A stretch of DNA of 64,000 bases, taken from Providencia alcalifaciens DSM 30120 (GTDB taxonomy: Bacteria; Pseudomonadota; Gammaproteobacteria; Enterobacterales; Enterobacteriaceae). The DNA is taken from positions 62,001 through 126,000 of the forward strand of contig NZ_ABXW01000042.1 in assembly GCF_000173415.1 (NCBI RefSeq). Reading direction: 5' to 3'. The notes beneath the pieces were generated by a model, which searched no databases, was not told where the DNA came from, and saw only the letters and a program-made list of their open reading frames with translations. Below, in pieces: positions 38,053-47,914 of the stretch. The stretch's first letter is position 1. Every line of letters begins with the position of its first letter. Made by a program: the position numbers and the translations under genes.

Positions 38053-39366
38053 ATGGCATCGATAAAACAGTCGGCTCTAGCACTGATGCTTGGTTTTGCG
38101 TTTAGTAGTCAGGGAATAGCAGCCACCACAATTCCATTTTGGCATTCAATGGAGGGGCAGCTTGGTGAAGAAGTGAATGACCTTGTCACTCGCTTTAATG
38201 AAACGCATCCTGATTACAAAGTGGTTCCTACCTATAAAGGGAATTATGAACAAAGCCTTGCTGCGGGAATAGCCGCATTTCGTTCCGGTAATGCCCCTGC
38301 TATTTTGCAAGTTTATGAAGTGGGCACGGCAACGATGATGTCATCTAAAGCCATTAAGCCAGTCTATGAAGTCTTTAAAGAGGCTGGCATTGCTTTCGAT
38401 GAATCCCAGTTTGTTCCTACCGTCTCCGGTTACTACAGCGACGCAAAAACAGGTCACCTGTTATCTCAACCTTTCAATAGTTCTACGCCGGTTCTCTATT
38501 ACAACAAAGAGGCTTTCAAAAAAGCAGGTTTGAATCCAGATGAGCCACCAAAAACATGGCAAGACCTTGCTCAATACACTGAAAAATTACGTGAGTCGGG
38601 AATGAAGTGTGGCTATGCGAGTGGCTGGCAGGGATGGATTCAAATCGAAAACTTTAGTGCATGGAATGGGTTACCTGTTGCAACGAAAAATAATGGGTTT
38701 GATGGTACGGATGCAGTTTTGGCATTTAATACACCAGATCACGTAAGGCACATTGAACTGCTACAAGACATGAATAAGAAAGGGACGTTCAGTTATTTAG
38801 GACGTAAAGATGAGCCAACCGAAAAATTCTATAACGGGGATTGTGCCATTATTACGGGGTCTTCCGGTTCTCTTGCCAATATCCGTAAACACGCCAAGTT
38901 TGATTTTGGTGTTGGTATGATGCCATACGACGCGCAAATTCCAACTGCGCCACAAAATGCCATTATTGGCGGTGCGAGTTTATGGGTGATGGAGGGCAAA
39001 GATCCCGCAACTTATAAAGGCGTTGCTGAATTTATGAAGTTCCTTGCTGAGCCTGAGAATGCCGCAAAATGGCACCAGAATACGGGGTATTTACCGATTA
39101 CCACTGCGGCGTATGAATTAACCCAAAAGTCGGGTTTTTATGACAAAAATCCCGGTGCAGATATTGCCACGCGTCAAATGCTCAATAAGGCACCTCTCCC
39201 TTATACCAAAGGGTTACGCTTAGGGAACATGCCACAGATTCGTACCATTGTGGATGAAGAGTTGGAATCAGTATGGTCCGGTAAGAAAACCCCACAGCAA
39301 GCATTAGATGCTTCTGTTGAACGGGGTAACCAATTATTACGCCGCTTTGAAAAATCCACTCAGTAA
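38053..39366 (+). CDS. ugpB: sn-Glycerol-3-phosphate-binding periplasmic protein UgpB
   Basis: 437 residues with a signal peptide ending near SSQGIAA. Mature start [21 protein letters not shown] and blocks [31 protein letters not shown] and [13 protein letters not shown] follow E. coli UgpB. It binds glycerol-3-phosphate and glycerophosphodiesters. First gene of ugpBAECQ, under the Pho-box array. Confidence 0.95.
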   Translation: MASIKQSALALMLGFAFSSQGIAATTIPFWHSMEGQLGEEVNDLVTRFNETHPDYKVVPTYKGNYEQSLAAGIAAFRSGNAPAILQVYEVGTATMMSSKAIKPVYEVFKEAGIAFDESQFVPTVSGYYSDAKTGHLLSQPFNSSTPVLYYNKEAFKKAGLNPDEPPKTWQDLAQYTEKLRESGMKCGYASGWQGWIQIENFSAWNGLPVATKNNGFDGTDAVLAFNTPDHVRHIELLQDMNKKGTFSYLGRKDEPTEKFYNGDCAIITGSSGSLANIRKHAKFDFGVGMMPYDAQIPTAPQNAIIGGASLWVMEGKDPATYKGVAEFMKFLAEPENAAKWHQNTGYLPITTAAYELTQKSGFYDKNPGADIATRQMLNKAPLPYTKGLRLGNMPQIRTIVDEELESVWSGKKTPQQALDASVERGNQLLRRFEKSTQ

Positions 39367-39376
39367 TGAGTCCTTT

Positions 39377-39404
39377 CGCCCCTCTGATGGCATGCAGAGG
39401 GGCG
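39377..39404 (+). promoter_or_regulatory. Hairpin between ugpB and ugpA
   Basis: Arms cgcccctctg (39377-39386) and cagaggggcg (39395-39404) are perfect ten-base complements with an eight-base loop. It starts ten bases after the ugpB stop, without a U-run. Likely protects the ugpB message and lets the binding protein exceed the membrane subunits. Confidence 0.7.
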
Positions 39405-39434
39405 CTGCATCACATCTGATTTATTGGGTTGCTT

Positions 39435-40322
39435 ATGTCATCATCTCGTCCCGTATTTCGCTCTCGCTGGTTGCCTTATGTCCTCGTGTTGCCGCAATTA
39501 ATCATTACGGTCATTTTCTTTATTTTGCCCGCAGGGCAAGCCCTATGGTACTCCCTACAAAGTATTGATCCTTTTGGATTATCCAGTGAATTTGTAGGAT
39601 TGGAAAATTTCACTCAACTCTTTAGCGATAGCTATTATGTCGACTCTTTTTATACCACGATGATTTTTAGCGCGTGGGTCGCGGGGTGTGGGTTAGTGGT
39701 TTCACTTTTTTTTGCTGCGTTAGTTGACTATGTGGTGAGAGGGAGTCGTTTTTACCAAACATTGATGCTGTTGCCTTATGCAGTAGCTCCCGCTGTGGCG
39801 GCGGTGTTATGGATGTTTCTCTTTAGCCCAGGAAGAGGATTAATCACCTATGGTTTGGAGGCGATTGGGTATGATTGGAACCATGCACAAAACAGTGGGC
39901 AAGCCATGTTTTTAGTGGTTCTAGCGTCAGTTTGGAAACAAATTAGTTATAACTTTTTGTTTTTCTTTGCTGCGTTGCAGTCGATTCCTAAATCTCTGAT
40001 GGAAGCCGCTGCAATCGATGGTGCGGGTCCTATTCGACGCTTCTTTAAAATATCTTTACCACTGATTACCCCTGTCAGCTTCTTTTTACTGGTCGTGAAT
40101 TTGGTGTATGCCTTTTTTGATACCTTTCCGGTGATTGACGCGGCAACGGGAGGGGGACCCGTACAAGCAACCACAACACTCATTTATAAAATTTATCGTG
40201 AAGGTTTTTCGGGACTCGATCTCTCTTCATCCGCAGCACAGTCAGTCATTTTGATGGGATTGGTGGTCATCTTAACGGTAGTTCAATTTCGTTTTATCGA
40301 ACGTAAGGTGCGTTACCAATGA
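39435..40322 (+). CDS. ugpA: Glycerol-3-phosphate ABC transporter permease UgpA
   Basis: 295 residues from the ATG at 39435 ([20 protein letters not shown]), matching the E. coli start; a TTG two codons earlier is unlikely. Six membrane segments and the EAA loop [28 protein letters not shown]. Ends in the ATGA overlap with ugpE. Confidence 0.95.
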   Translation: MSSSRPVFRSRWLPYVLVLPQLIITVIFFILPAGQALWYSLQSIDPFGLSSEFVGLENFTQLFSDSYYVDSFYTTMIFSAWVAGCGLVVSLFFAALVDYVVRGSRFYQTLMLLPYAVAPAVAAVLWMFLFSPGRGLITYGLEAIGYDWNHAQNSGQAMFLVVLASVWKQISYNFLFFFAALQSIPKSLMEAAAIDGAGPIRRFFKISLPLITPVSFFLLVVNLVYAFFDTFPVIDAATGGGPVQATTTLIYKIYREGFSGLDLSSSAAQSVILMGLVVILTVVQFRFIERKVRYQ

Positions 40323-41164
40323 TTGAAAAAAATCGAGGGTTGAGCCTATTTAGTCACTCAATGCTGATACTTGGAATTTTGGTGATTTTATTTCCACTGT
40401 ATGTGGCGTTTGTTGCCGCGACGCTGGACGATAAAGCGGTTTTTGATACTCCGATAACGCTGATCCCTGGTACCCATTTATGGGAAAACCTGACCTATAT
40501 CTGGAATAACGGCGTCGCAGCAAACAGTGCACCATTTTGGTTAATGCTGGTGAATAGCGCCATTATGGCGCTGGTAATTGCGATAGGAAAAATCACGATT
40601 TCGATGCTATCAGCGTTTGCGATTGTTTGGTTCCGTTTCCCATGCCGTAGTCTATTTTTTTGGATGATTTTCATTACGTTAATGTTGCCTGTAGAAGTCC
40701 GTATTTTTCCTACTGTAGAGGTCATTTCCAGCTTAAACATGGTGGATAGTTACTCTGGGTTAACCTTACCGTTGATGGCATCAGCCACTGCCACTTTTTT
40801 GTTTCGTCAATTTTTTATGACGTTGCCGGATGAGTTAATTGAAGCCGCACGTATTGATGGTGCCTCCCCAATGCGTTTTTTCCGCGACATTGTATTGCCA
40901 TTGTCTAAAACAAACTTATCCGCACTATTTGTGATCACGTTTATCTACGGTTGGAATCAGTATTTGTGGCCGATTTTGATCGTCGCAGACCCGAGTTTAG
41001 GAACAGCAGTGGCTGGGATCAAAGGCATGATTGCTTCTGGAGAAGGGACAACACAATGGAACCAAGTGATGGCTGCAATGTTGCTGACACTCATTCCTCC
41101 TATTCTTGTTGTATTAGCGATGCAGCGTGCTTTTGTACGTGGCTTAGTCGATAGTGAGAAATAA
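40319..41164 (+). CDS. ugpE: Glycerol-3-phosphate ABC transporter permease UgpE
   Basis: 281 residues, six membrane segments, EAA loop [30 protein letters not shown]. Second half of the membrane channel. Start overlaps ugpA by four bases; ugpC follows two bases after the stop. Confidence 0.95.
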   Translation: MIEKNRGLSLFSHSMLILGILVILFPLYVAFVAATLDDKAVFDTPITLIPGTHLWENLTYIWNNGVAANSAPFWLMLVNSAIMALVIAIGKITISMLSAFAIVWFRFPCRSLFFWMIFITLMLPVEVRIFPTVEVISSLNMVDSYSGLTLPLMASATATFLFRQFFMTLPDELIEAARIDGASPMRFFRDIVLPLSKTNLSALFVITFIYGWNQYLWPILIVADPSLGTAVAGIKGMIASGEGTTQWNQVMAAMLLTLIPPILVVLAMQRAFVRGLVDSEK

Positions 41165-41166
41165 CC

Positions 41167-42237
41167 ATGGCAGAATTAAAGCTTCAAGCCGTCACCAAAA
41201 GTTGGGACGGAAAAAATCAAGTCATTAAGCCGCTTACGATAGATGTCGCCGATGGCGAATTTATTGTTATGGTGGGACCTTCAGGGTGTGGAAAATCCAC
41301 GTTATTACGCATGGTGGCAGGGCTAGAGCAAGTGACCAGTGGGGACATTTGGATTGACCGAAAACGCGTGACGGAATTGGAGCCAAAAGAGCGTGGTATT
41401 GCGATGGTTTTCCAGAATTATGCGCTTTATCCTCATATGAGTGTTGAAGAAAATATGGCGTGGGGATTAAAAATTCGCGGGCTTGGGAAAGAAATCATTC
41501 GTCAAAAAGTACAGGATGCAGCCCGTATTTTAGAACTTGATGGTTTATTAAAGCGCCAGCCTAGAGAGCTCTCTGGCGGTCAACGTCAACGGGTGGCTAT
41601 GGGGCGTGCGATTGTCCGCGATCCTGCGGTATTTTTGTTTGATGAACCGCTTTCTAACCTCGATGCAAAATTACGCGTGCAAATGCGCCTTGAGCTACAG
41701 CAACTACATCGACGTTTAAAAACTACCAGTTTGTATGTCACGCATGATCAGGTGGAAGCGATGACATTGGCTCAGCGAGTGATGGTGATGAATAAAGGCA
41801 TCGCAGAGCAAATTGGTTCACCAGTCGAGGTGTATGAACGTCCTGCTAGCCGTTTTGTGGCAAGCTTTATTGGTTCCCCCGCGATGAATTTGTTGGAAGG
41901 AAAAATAAGTACTGATGGCGCATGTTTTGAATTAAACGGTGGAATGCAATTACCTCTAGAGAGAACATATTTACAGTGGGTAGGGCATGCGCTAACGTTA
42001 GGTATCCGACCGGAACATTTGCAATTAGGCTCTGAATCATCAGGGGGGATTCCCCTTGAAGTCGACACACTCGAAATGTTAGGTGCCGATAATCTTGTGC
42101 ATGGTCAGTGGGCTGGACAAAAAGTGATTGTACGTCTTGGTCACGAACATCGACCCCAAGTAGGTACAACACTATGGCTTCATCTTCCTGAAGCCCATCA
42201 GCATTTTTTTGATACTCAATATGGACACCGTTTATGA
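41167..42237 (+). CDS. ugpC: Glycerol-3-phosphate ABC transporter ATPase UgpC
   Basis: 356 residues of the MalK/UgpC group: Walker [10 protein letters not shown] near residue 37, signature [18 protein letters not shown], Walker [17 protein letters not shown], switch THDQVEAM, and a C-terminal OB-type regulatory domain ([10 protein letters not shown]) that in this family senses inhibitors. Ends in an ATGA overlap with ugpQ. Confidence 0.95.
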   Translation: MAELKLQAVTKSWDGKNQVIKPLTIDVADGEFIVMVGPSGCGKSTLLRMVAGLEQVTSGDIWIDRKRVTELEPKERGIAMVFQNYALYPHMSVEENMAWGLKIRGLGKEIIRQKVQDAARILELDGLLKRQPRELSGGQRQRVAMGRAIVRDPAVFLFDEPLSNLDAKLRVQMRLELQQLHRRLKTTSLYVTHDQVEAMTLAQRVMVMNKGIAEQIGSPVEVYERPASRFVASFIGSPAMNLLEGKISTDGACFELNGGMQLPLERTYLQWVGHALTLGIRPEHLQLGSESSGGIPLEVDTLEMLGADNLVHGQWAGQKVIVRLGHEHRPQVGTTLWLHLPEAHQHFFDTQYGHRL

Positions 42238-42977
42238 ATCTTTGGCCTTATCCTAAAATTGTTGCTCATCGTGGTGGTGGAAAATTAGCCCCTGAGAATA
42301 CCCTTGCCGCCATCGATGTCGGAGCAAAATATGGTCATACGATGATTGAGTTTGACGCTAAATTATCCCGTGATGGTCAAATTTTTCTGCTTCATGATGA
42401 TACCCTTGAGCGCACCAGTAATGGGCATGGTATTGCGGGGGATTTCGATTGGAGTCAGCTAATCAAAATAGATGCGGGAAGCTGGTATAGCCAAGAGTTT
42501 GCTCATGAACCCTTGCCATTGCTGTCACAAGTCGCGGAGCGTTGCCAGCAACATAACATGATGGCAAACATCGAAATTAAACCCACAACGGGCTTAGAAA
42601 CCGAAACAGGAACTGTGGTGGCTCTCGCTGCTCGTCAATGGTGGCAGGGGCAAACAGCGCCATTACTCTCTTCATTTTCAATTGAATCCCTTGAAGCGGC
42701 TCAGGCCGCTGCCCCCGAATTACCACGCGGTTTACTACTCGAAGAGTGGCGTGAAGATTGGCGAGAACTCACGGGGCGCTTAGATTGTGTGTCTATTCAT
42801 TTGGACCACATTTTACTGGATAAAGCGCGAGTTGATCTTTTGAAACGTGCTGGCTTATTTATTTTGGTGTATACCGTGAATGACCCTGATCGCGCTAAAT
42901 TATTATTAGACTGGGGGGTGGATGCAATTTGTACCGATCGTATTGATCTAATCGGTCCAAACTTCCCTGTAAAGTAG
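42234..42977 (+). CDS. ugpQ: Cytoplasmic glycerophosphodiester phosphodiesterase UgpQ
   Basis: 247 residues, GDPD TIM barrel: [19 protein letters not shown] with the catalytic His-Arg pair, [26 protein letters not shown] with the metal Glu/Asp and catalytic His, and IEIKPT. No signal peptide. It hydrolyses imported glycerophosphodiesters to glycerol-3-phosphate and an alcohol such as choline. Last gene of the ugp operon. Confidence 0.95.
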   Translation: MNLWPYPKIVAHRGGGKLAPENTLAAIDVGAKYGHTMIEFDAKLSRDGQIFLLHDDTLERTSNGHGIAGDFDWSQLIKIDAGSWYSQEFAHEPLPLLSQVAERCQQHNMMANIEIKPTTGLETETGTVVALAARQWWQGQTAPLLSSFSIESLEAAQAAAPELPRGLLLEEWREDWRELTGRLDCVSIHLDHILLDKARVDLLKRAGLFILVYTVNDPDRAKLLLDWGVDAICTDRIDLIGPNFPVK

Positions 42978-42998
42978 AACAGCAATCCCTTTGTTTTT

Positions 42999-43042
42999 AA
43001 AGCTCTCCCAATAAGCCTATTGCTTATTGGGGGAGCTTTTCC
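42999..43042 (+). terminator. Intrinsic terminator of ugpBAECQ
   Basis: Arms aaagctctcccaataagc (42999-43016) and gcttattgggggagcttt (43022-43039) pair over 18 positions with one G-U, with a five-base loop and a short T-run. Confidence 0.9.
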
Positions 43043-43174
43043 ATTGTGTAAACAAGTAATTTATTTAATTAAAAACAATGAGTTAGTTTGTCAAGTGATT
43101 ATCGGTAATTAGGATTAACTTTTTTCCTTTTCCTTAAAAATATTGGTTAGTATCTCGTCATCACACGGATAAGG

Positions 43175-44158
43175 ATGGCAGTAGATATGACAATGCAGCT
43201 CATTGCTAGACCCCATGATTCGACTTTTAAAGGTTTTATGAGCAAAGTCGATAATGCGCGAGATTTCTTTGAAATCTATCTTCCGAACCGCATTAAACCA
43301 CTTTGTAATTTGGATACACTGAAGCTAGCGAGTGCTTCATTCATCGATAAAACCTTGCGGTCTCGTTTTTCAGATATGCTTTATTCTGTTCAAACTCTCA
43401 AGGGAAAAGGGTATTTCTACCTATTAGTTGAACATCAATCTACCCCCGATAAGCTGATGGGATGGCGGCTTATGCACTATGCATTCTGTGCAATGAACCA
43501 ACATTTGCAGCAAGGAAATAACGCATTACCACTGGTGGTACCTATCTTGTTTTATCATGGGAAACAGTCGCCTTATCCCTATTCACAGGTATGGACTGAT
43601 TGTTTTCCGTGGGCAGATTTAGCCTATGACCTCTATTGCAATCCATTGCCGCTGGTGGACGTGACGGTAGCGAGTGACGATGAAATTGTGAATCACCGAA
43701 AAGTTGCTGCAATGGAGCTCGTGCTTAAACATTCTACATTGAGGGATGACCTGATAGTGCTATCCGAGCGTTTAGCTCAGGTGATTAGTGAGAATGAAAA
43801 CCACCGTGATGATGTGATTTTAATCATTAACTATCTGTTTAGTGTGATGGATACCCCGACATACACTCAGATAGTCAAAACATTAATTGAACAAACCGAA
43901 GGGTATCAGGAGACTGTCATGACGATTGCTGACCGTTTAAGAAATGAAGGGTTAGAAAAAGGCTTAATAAAAGGTAGAGAAGAAGGAAAAGCAGAAGGAA
44001 AAGCAGAAGGAAGAGAAGAAGCTCGGCAAGAGGAGCAAGCGATAGCTAGACAGCGAACTTACACTCAAGTTATTACCAGTTTGGACCTTGGCTTAAGTAT
44101 TGACATTATCAGTAAAATTACAGGGTTACCACATTCTGAAATACAAGCTATGCGCTAA
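43175..44158 (+). CDS. Rpn-family recombination-promoting nuclease (PD-(D/E)XK, YhgA-like)
   Basis: 327 residues, similar to E. coli RpnA/YhgA: PHDSTFKGFMS start, RSRFSDMLYSVQ with the catalytic Asp67, YFYLLVEHQSTPDKLMGWRLMHYA with Glu86 and Gln88, and VVPILFYHGKQSPYPYS. These transposase_31 proteins are DNA nucleases that stimulate RecA-independent recombination or act in phage defence. Towards the C-terminus a charged GK/GR/E-rich repeat stretch (about residues 266-290) is encoded by tandem 12-base units. The start at 43175 is chosen with GGAT five bases upstream; ATGs at 43187 and 43193 are alternatives. Stands alone with its own terminator. Confidence 0.88.
   Translation: MAVDMTMQLIARPHDSTFKGFMSKVDNARDFFEIYLPNRIKPLCNLDTLKLASASFIDKTLRSRFSDMLYSVQTLKGKGYFYLLVEHQSTPDKLMGWRLMHYAFCAMNQHLQQGNNALPLVVPILFYHGKQSPYPYSQVWTDCFPWADLAYDLYCNPLPLVDVTVASDDEIVNHRKVAAMELVLKHSTLRDDLIVLSERLAQVISENENHRDDVILIINYLFSVMDTPTYTQIVKTLIEQTEGYQETVMTIADRLRNEGLEKGLIKGREEGKAEGKAEGREEARQEEQAIARQRTYTQVITSLDLGLSIDIISKITGLPHSEIQAMR
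43982..44017 (+). repeat. Tandem 12-base repeat inside the Rpn nuclease gene
   Basis: Two identical units gaaggaaaagca (43982-43993, 43994-44005) and a variant gaaggaagagaa (44006-44017). In-frame, coding for EGKA repeats; copy-number change would lengthen or shorten the linker without a frameshift. Confidence 0.8.
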
Positions 44159-44167
44159 AATAATACA

Positions 44168-44204
44168 GGGCAGAGTTAACGTAACAGTGAACTCTGCCCT
44201 TTTT
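44168..44204 (+). terminator. Intrinsic terminator between the Rpn and autotransporter genes
   Basis: Arms gggcagagtt (44168-44177) and aactctgccc (44190-44199) pair perfectly, followed by TTTTT. Located between convergent genes, nine bases after the Rpn stop; it may also end the autotransporter transcript. Confidence 0.88.
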
Positions 44205-44216
44205 CAATCTATTGTA

Positions 44217-47200
44217 TTAGAAGTTAATTTTTAATGTCGCATTCACACCACTTGAGTTGACATCACTGTTGTATTGACCTTGGTAAGATACGCCGAGAGT
44301 CGTCGATTTGTTCAGTTGAGCATCAATACCTAAGCCAATTCCAAACAGATTATCCAGCTTACCGCCACGGATTTTGGCTTCGCCAGTATCTGATAAGAAC
44401 AGCATGGCTTCAGGGCGATTATCACCAAATAAGTGGCTGGCTGAAACATCGCCTTTCAGGGCTAAATTAACGTTACCCGCGGCGAATGGGTAGCCACCAC
44501 GTAAACCGACAGTACCAACTTGGATATCTTGGTTGTCAGTTTTAGTGGTGAATTGCATATTACCCACTTGTTCATGCAGATTGTCACTGGTGACATGTAA
44601 CCAGTTAAATCCAGCATAGGGTTCAATCGAATATTGATCATTATTCAATTGGGTATACGCACCTTCCACGAAGAGTTGAGTAATTTTCGCATCATAGCTG
44701 CTGGAGTTGTAACCTGAATCTTGACCAACCCATAATGTGCGTTTCGCATCACGATCTTGGTTAGTATGTGTGACACCATAATTAATGGCAGCAACATTCT
44801 GGATATTAGATACACCGTAGGCACCGACATGCAGGTCATTGCTGTCAATTTTACCGTACTCATGGGCTTTATATTTAGATGAGCCTGCCCCGAAGAACAG
44901 CCCCGCTTTGGTATGTGAGGCAACATCAATTTCTGCACCGACTAATGCCGCGTAGAAATCGGTATCCATATTGCTGTAACCATAATCAAGGTTGCCCCAT
45001 TGACCAACACCTGTCATCCAGATGCGTGCATTGCTATTTTCAAGGTTAGCATAGCGACCATGACCGATCCCGATTGCCTGATCTTTCACTGTTCGAGTTA
45101 GACCTAAAACGTTAACCACACTAGCCGTGTTAGCATTGAGGTACATATCACTACCTAATGATTGATAGGTATGACGAAGATCTTGTGCGCTCATTGGTAG
45201 CGTTGCATCAAATAGCTGACCTTTAGCGTTATTTTCTAGTACGTTAGCAATTGAACGACCATTTTCATTATTGGCAAATGAAGCAAATGAGGTATCCGCT
45301 TTTTTGCTCAGAGAGCCTGTAATGGTGTTGTCTTTGACAGAAACCTCTTTTTGGAATAAGGCATAGTCATTATTTACTGCATTAGGTGCGGCATTCGCGA
45401 GCATTTTTGACTTAGCACGGTTGTCAGCTAAATTATCAGCATTCACAGTACCTTGTACGGTATTGTCATTGAGATAAACGTCTTTCAGTTGCCCAATGTT
45501 ATCCGCAGCAATATCCAGTTTAGCCCCTTGATTTAAGGTCATATTCCCAACATTTACATTGTGACCTGCGGTGACTAAATAGGTACCGTTGTCGTTGATG
45601 TTGATATTGGCTTTATGGCTTTCATTGGAGACTAACTGACCTTTTTGAGTAAACTGGTCATTATAGTGATTGAGTACGCTAATTGTGCCGCCATTGACGT
45701 TCACATCAGCCGTGCCAAATGACTCAGTGAAACCGAACAGTGAGCCTTGTTTAACTGTTGTGCCGCCACGGTAGCTATTGTCACCCGTCATTACCAGCGA
45801 GCCTTCACCCGTTTTGACTAAAGAACCATCGTATAAACCCGCATCGATTTTTGCTTGAATAGCATCGGCACGTTTTTGGTAATACTCCTGACGCCATTTT
45901 TTAGCCTCTTCTTTGTCAATAATATGCGAGGTTGGATCTGGATTACCGTCATTTACCACAAAATCGGTACCCAGATTGTAATCGCCACCTGCATCAATGC
46001 CATTGGCTTTATAGTCAGCGAGCCAAGCCAGATCTTCTTGCTCACGTTGATCAAGCGCTGCTTGGGTAATGTCATTGCTCCACACATCAAGTGGTACGGC
46101 ATCTAACTGGTATTCGAATTTACCTAAGAACTGACCCGGACCATACATGCCTTTTTCTAAGTCAGGGGTACCCCAACCATAGCGCTCATCGGGTACGCCA
46201 TCAGCGGATTTCCAGTCTTTATAGAGGCTACCATCTGGGTTATAACGGTTAGCGGTCGTGAACATGACATCACGCACTTGCAGAGCATTCATGGATTGGT
46301 AGCGGGACATCAAAACACCCATGGCTCCCGTGACATGTGGTGCAGCCATTGAGGTGCCACTGAAAGTATCCCAACCTGGATTACCATCGGCATCGACGAC
46401 ACTGGAATAGATATAACGACTCGGTGCAACCACGGTCCACCATTTGGCGTTGCCCGCTTCGTTGAACATACCTTCAATTTCATAACCGGTCTTATCTGCG
46501 GTCTGTTTTAAACCCGCAACGGCAATCCAATGTTTCTCAGCTTGTGGATTGAAATAAGGGTAGAGAGGGCGGTAGTACGGGTTTTTAAAATCACGGTTAC
46601 CTGTCGTGAAGACTTGTACCACATTGGTATCTTTCACTGCATCATAGGCGGCATCCACAAAGGATGGATTATCTCCATAGATTTTTTTGAAGTAAAAATA
46701 TTCGTATTCAGTTTGTTGAGTGGTATCTACGGGTAAATGCACGCTAGTATTACCACCATCCGGTCCGACGGTTTTACCAGCATCAATAATTCTTGGGTTA
46801 GTTCCCCAGCTGTTATTGATGACTTGAGCGCCCGCATCGACCATGGCTTTCCAGCCAGTATAGAAATATTGGTAGTCTTGATAAGGTCCGTAGTTGTTGC
46901 TATCGGTAGCGCCGGTATTGCCCACATAGACATCCGATCCCCATGCAACTCCATGCATGCCTTCACCATCTCGATTCGCGCCAACAGTACCTGTAACGTG
47001 TGTGCCGTGAGTATCATTCACGCCTTTGATCCAATCGCCAGTCACATCGAAGGCTTGGCCTTTTTCATAGTGACCGCCTAATTCTTGTGGGTAACGCATA
47101 CCTGTTGAGCCGTACTCACCTTTGGCTTTAACGGCGTGGAAGCGGGAACCACTCAGTTCTTGGTGAGATAATAACGCACCGGAGTCCATGACTCCGATTT

Positions 47201-47450
47201 TAGCGCCTTGTCCATGATATCCCAGCGCGTATGCACTAGAAGCATTCATGGCGGCTAAGCCCCAATCATTTTTATATTCTTGGCTTTCCCAACTATTTTT
47301 ATCACCGAGTTGCCCAGTTTCAGAGTAAGCCAGTGTATAACCAGAAAATAATAGAGCAGAGGTAATAATCGAGAGTTGGAAAATATTTTTATTTATTACA
47401 GCTTTATTTTTATTGCGTGAAGATACAGCGAATTTTTGTGCTTTGTTCAT
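44217..47450 (-). CDS. Subtilisin-like serine protease autotransporter (type Va secretion)
   Basis: 1077 residues. An extended signal region (residues 1-43, charged N-part, then IFQLSIITSALLFSGYTLAYS) is followed by an S8 protease domain with the full triad: Asp89 (GVMDSG), His148 (DTHGTHVTG) and Ser367 (SGTSMAAPHVTG), plus oxyanion Asn285 (TTGNRD). A beta-helix stalk with an autotransporter repeat (TGDNSYRGGTTVKQGSLFG) comes next. The C-terminal beta-barrel runs from about residue 800 and ends in a terminal Phe (ATLKINF), the usual outer-membrane signal. It is exported to the cell surface and would cleave host or bacterial surface proteins; similar proteases occur in Serratia (Ssp/Ssa), Proteus (Pta) and Neisseria (NalP). 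Substrate unknown. Confidence 0.92.
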   Translation of the reverse strand: MNKAQKFAVSSRNKNKAVINKNIFQLSIITSALLFSGYTLAYSETGQLGDKNSWESQEYKNDWGLAAMNASSAYALGYHGQGAKIGVMDSGALLSHQELSGSRFHAVKAKGEYGSTGMRYPQELGGHYEKGQAFDVTGDWIKGVNDTHGTHVTGTVGANRDGEGMHGVAWGSDVYVGNTGATDSNNYGPYQDYQYFYTGWKAMVDAGAQVINNSWGTNPRIIDAGKTVGPDGGNTSVHLPVDTTQQTEYEYFYFKKIYGDNPSFVDAAYDAVKDTNVVQVFTTGNRDFKNPYYRPLYPYFNPQAEKHWIAVAGLKQTADKTGYEIEGMFNEAGNAKWWTVVAPSRYIYSSVVDADGNPGWDTFSGTSMAAPHVTGAMGVLMSRYQSMNALQVRDVMFTTANRYNPDGSLYKDWKSADGVPDERYGWGTPDLEKGMYGPGQFLGKFEYQLDAVPLDVWSNDITQAALDQREQEDLAWLADYKANGIDAGGDYNLGTDFVVNDGNPDPTSHIIDKEEAKKWRQEYYQKRADAIQAKIDAGLYDGSLVKTGEGSLVMTGDNSYRGGTTVKQGSLFGFTESFGTADVNVNGGTISVLNHYNDQFTQKGQLVSNESHKANININDNGTYLVTAGHNVNVGNMTLNQGAKLDIAADNIGQLKDVYLNDNTVQGTVNADNLADNRAKSKMLANAAPNAVNNDYALFQKEVSVKDNTITGSLSKKADTSFASFANNENGRSIANVLENNAKGQLFDATLPMSAQDLRHTYQSLGSDMYLNANTASVVNVLGLTRTVKDQAIGIGHGRYANLENSNARIWMTGVGQWGNLDYGYSNMDTDFYAALVGAEIDVASHTKAGLFFGAGSSKYKAHEYGKIDSNDLHVGAYGVSNIQNVAAINYGVTHTNQDRDAKRTLWVGQDSGYNSSSYDAKITQLFVEGAYTQLNNDQYSIEPYAGFNWLHVTSDNLHEQVGNMQFTTKTDNQDIQVGTVGLRGGYPFAAGNVNLALKGDVSASHLFGDNRPEAMLFLSDTGEAKIRGGKLDNLFGIGLGIDAQLNKSTTLGVSYQGQYNSDVNSSGVNATLKINF

Positions 47451-47852
47451 TCTGATACCTTTATTATCAATAAATAACCATCATTAAGAATCAAAAACAG
47501 AATCGCTGAGATAATCTATTTTTTCTAAAAATAAATACTTGAGCGTCATCGCAAAGTTTTATCATTTATCCATAAAGTAGATTTATTGACTGGCTAATCA
47601 CAATAAAACCAGATTAATGGCACGTAAAAAGAACAAATAAAATGACAATTTCATGTGGGGAATTAAACTAACTTCTGCTTTTTCATCATGAAATTAAAAT
47701 TTGAATATATTTTTTTAGAATAAATCAAGAGTGGCAACAATTTAGCTTTATTTATTAACATGCGTTTTTTATTAATGGATTTAAGTACGACTACTTAATT
47801 AAAGGTAATTAATTATTTTCTATTATTTAGCAATATTCATATTTTTATAACC
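47451..47852. other. AT-rich spacer upstream of the autotransporter gene
   Basis: About 400 bases, no supported frame; contains the autotransporter promoter. No clear regulator palindrome was found by eye. Confidence 0.5.
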
Positions 47853-47884
47853 AAAAAAAGCCCCCATTTTTTCAAATGAAGGCT
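47853..47884 (-). terminator. Intrinsic terminator of the PTS-lyase operon
   Basis: On the minus strand arms agccttcattt and aaatgggggct pair with two G-U positions, then seven U residues. It lies about 30 bases after the lyase stop. Confidence 0.85.
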
Positions 47885-47914
47885 ATCTTTAAAATAAAAT
47901 TAGGAAGCTAATAA

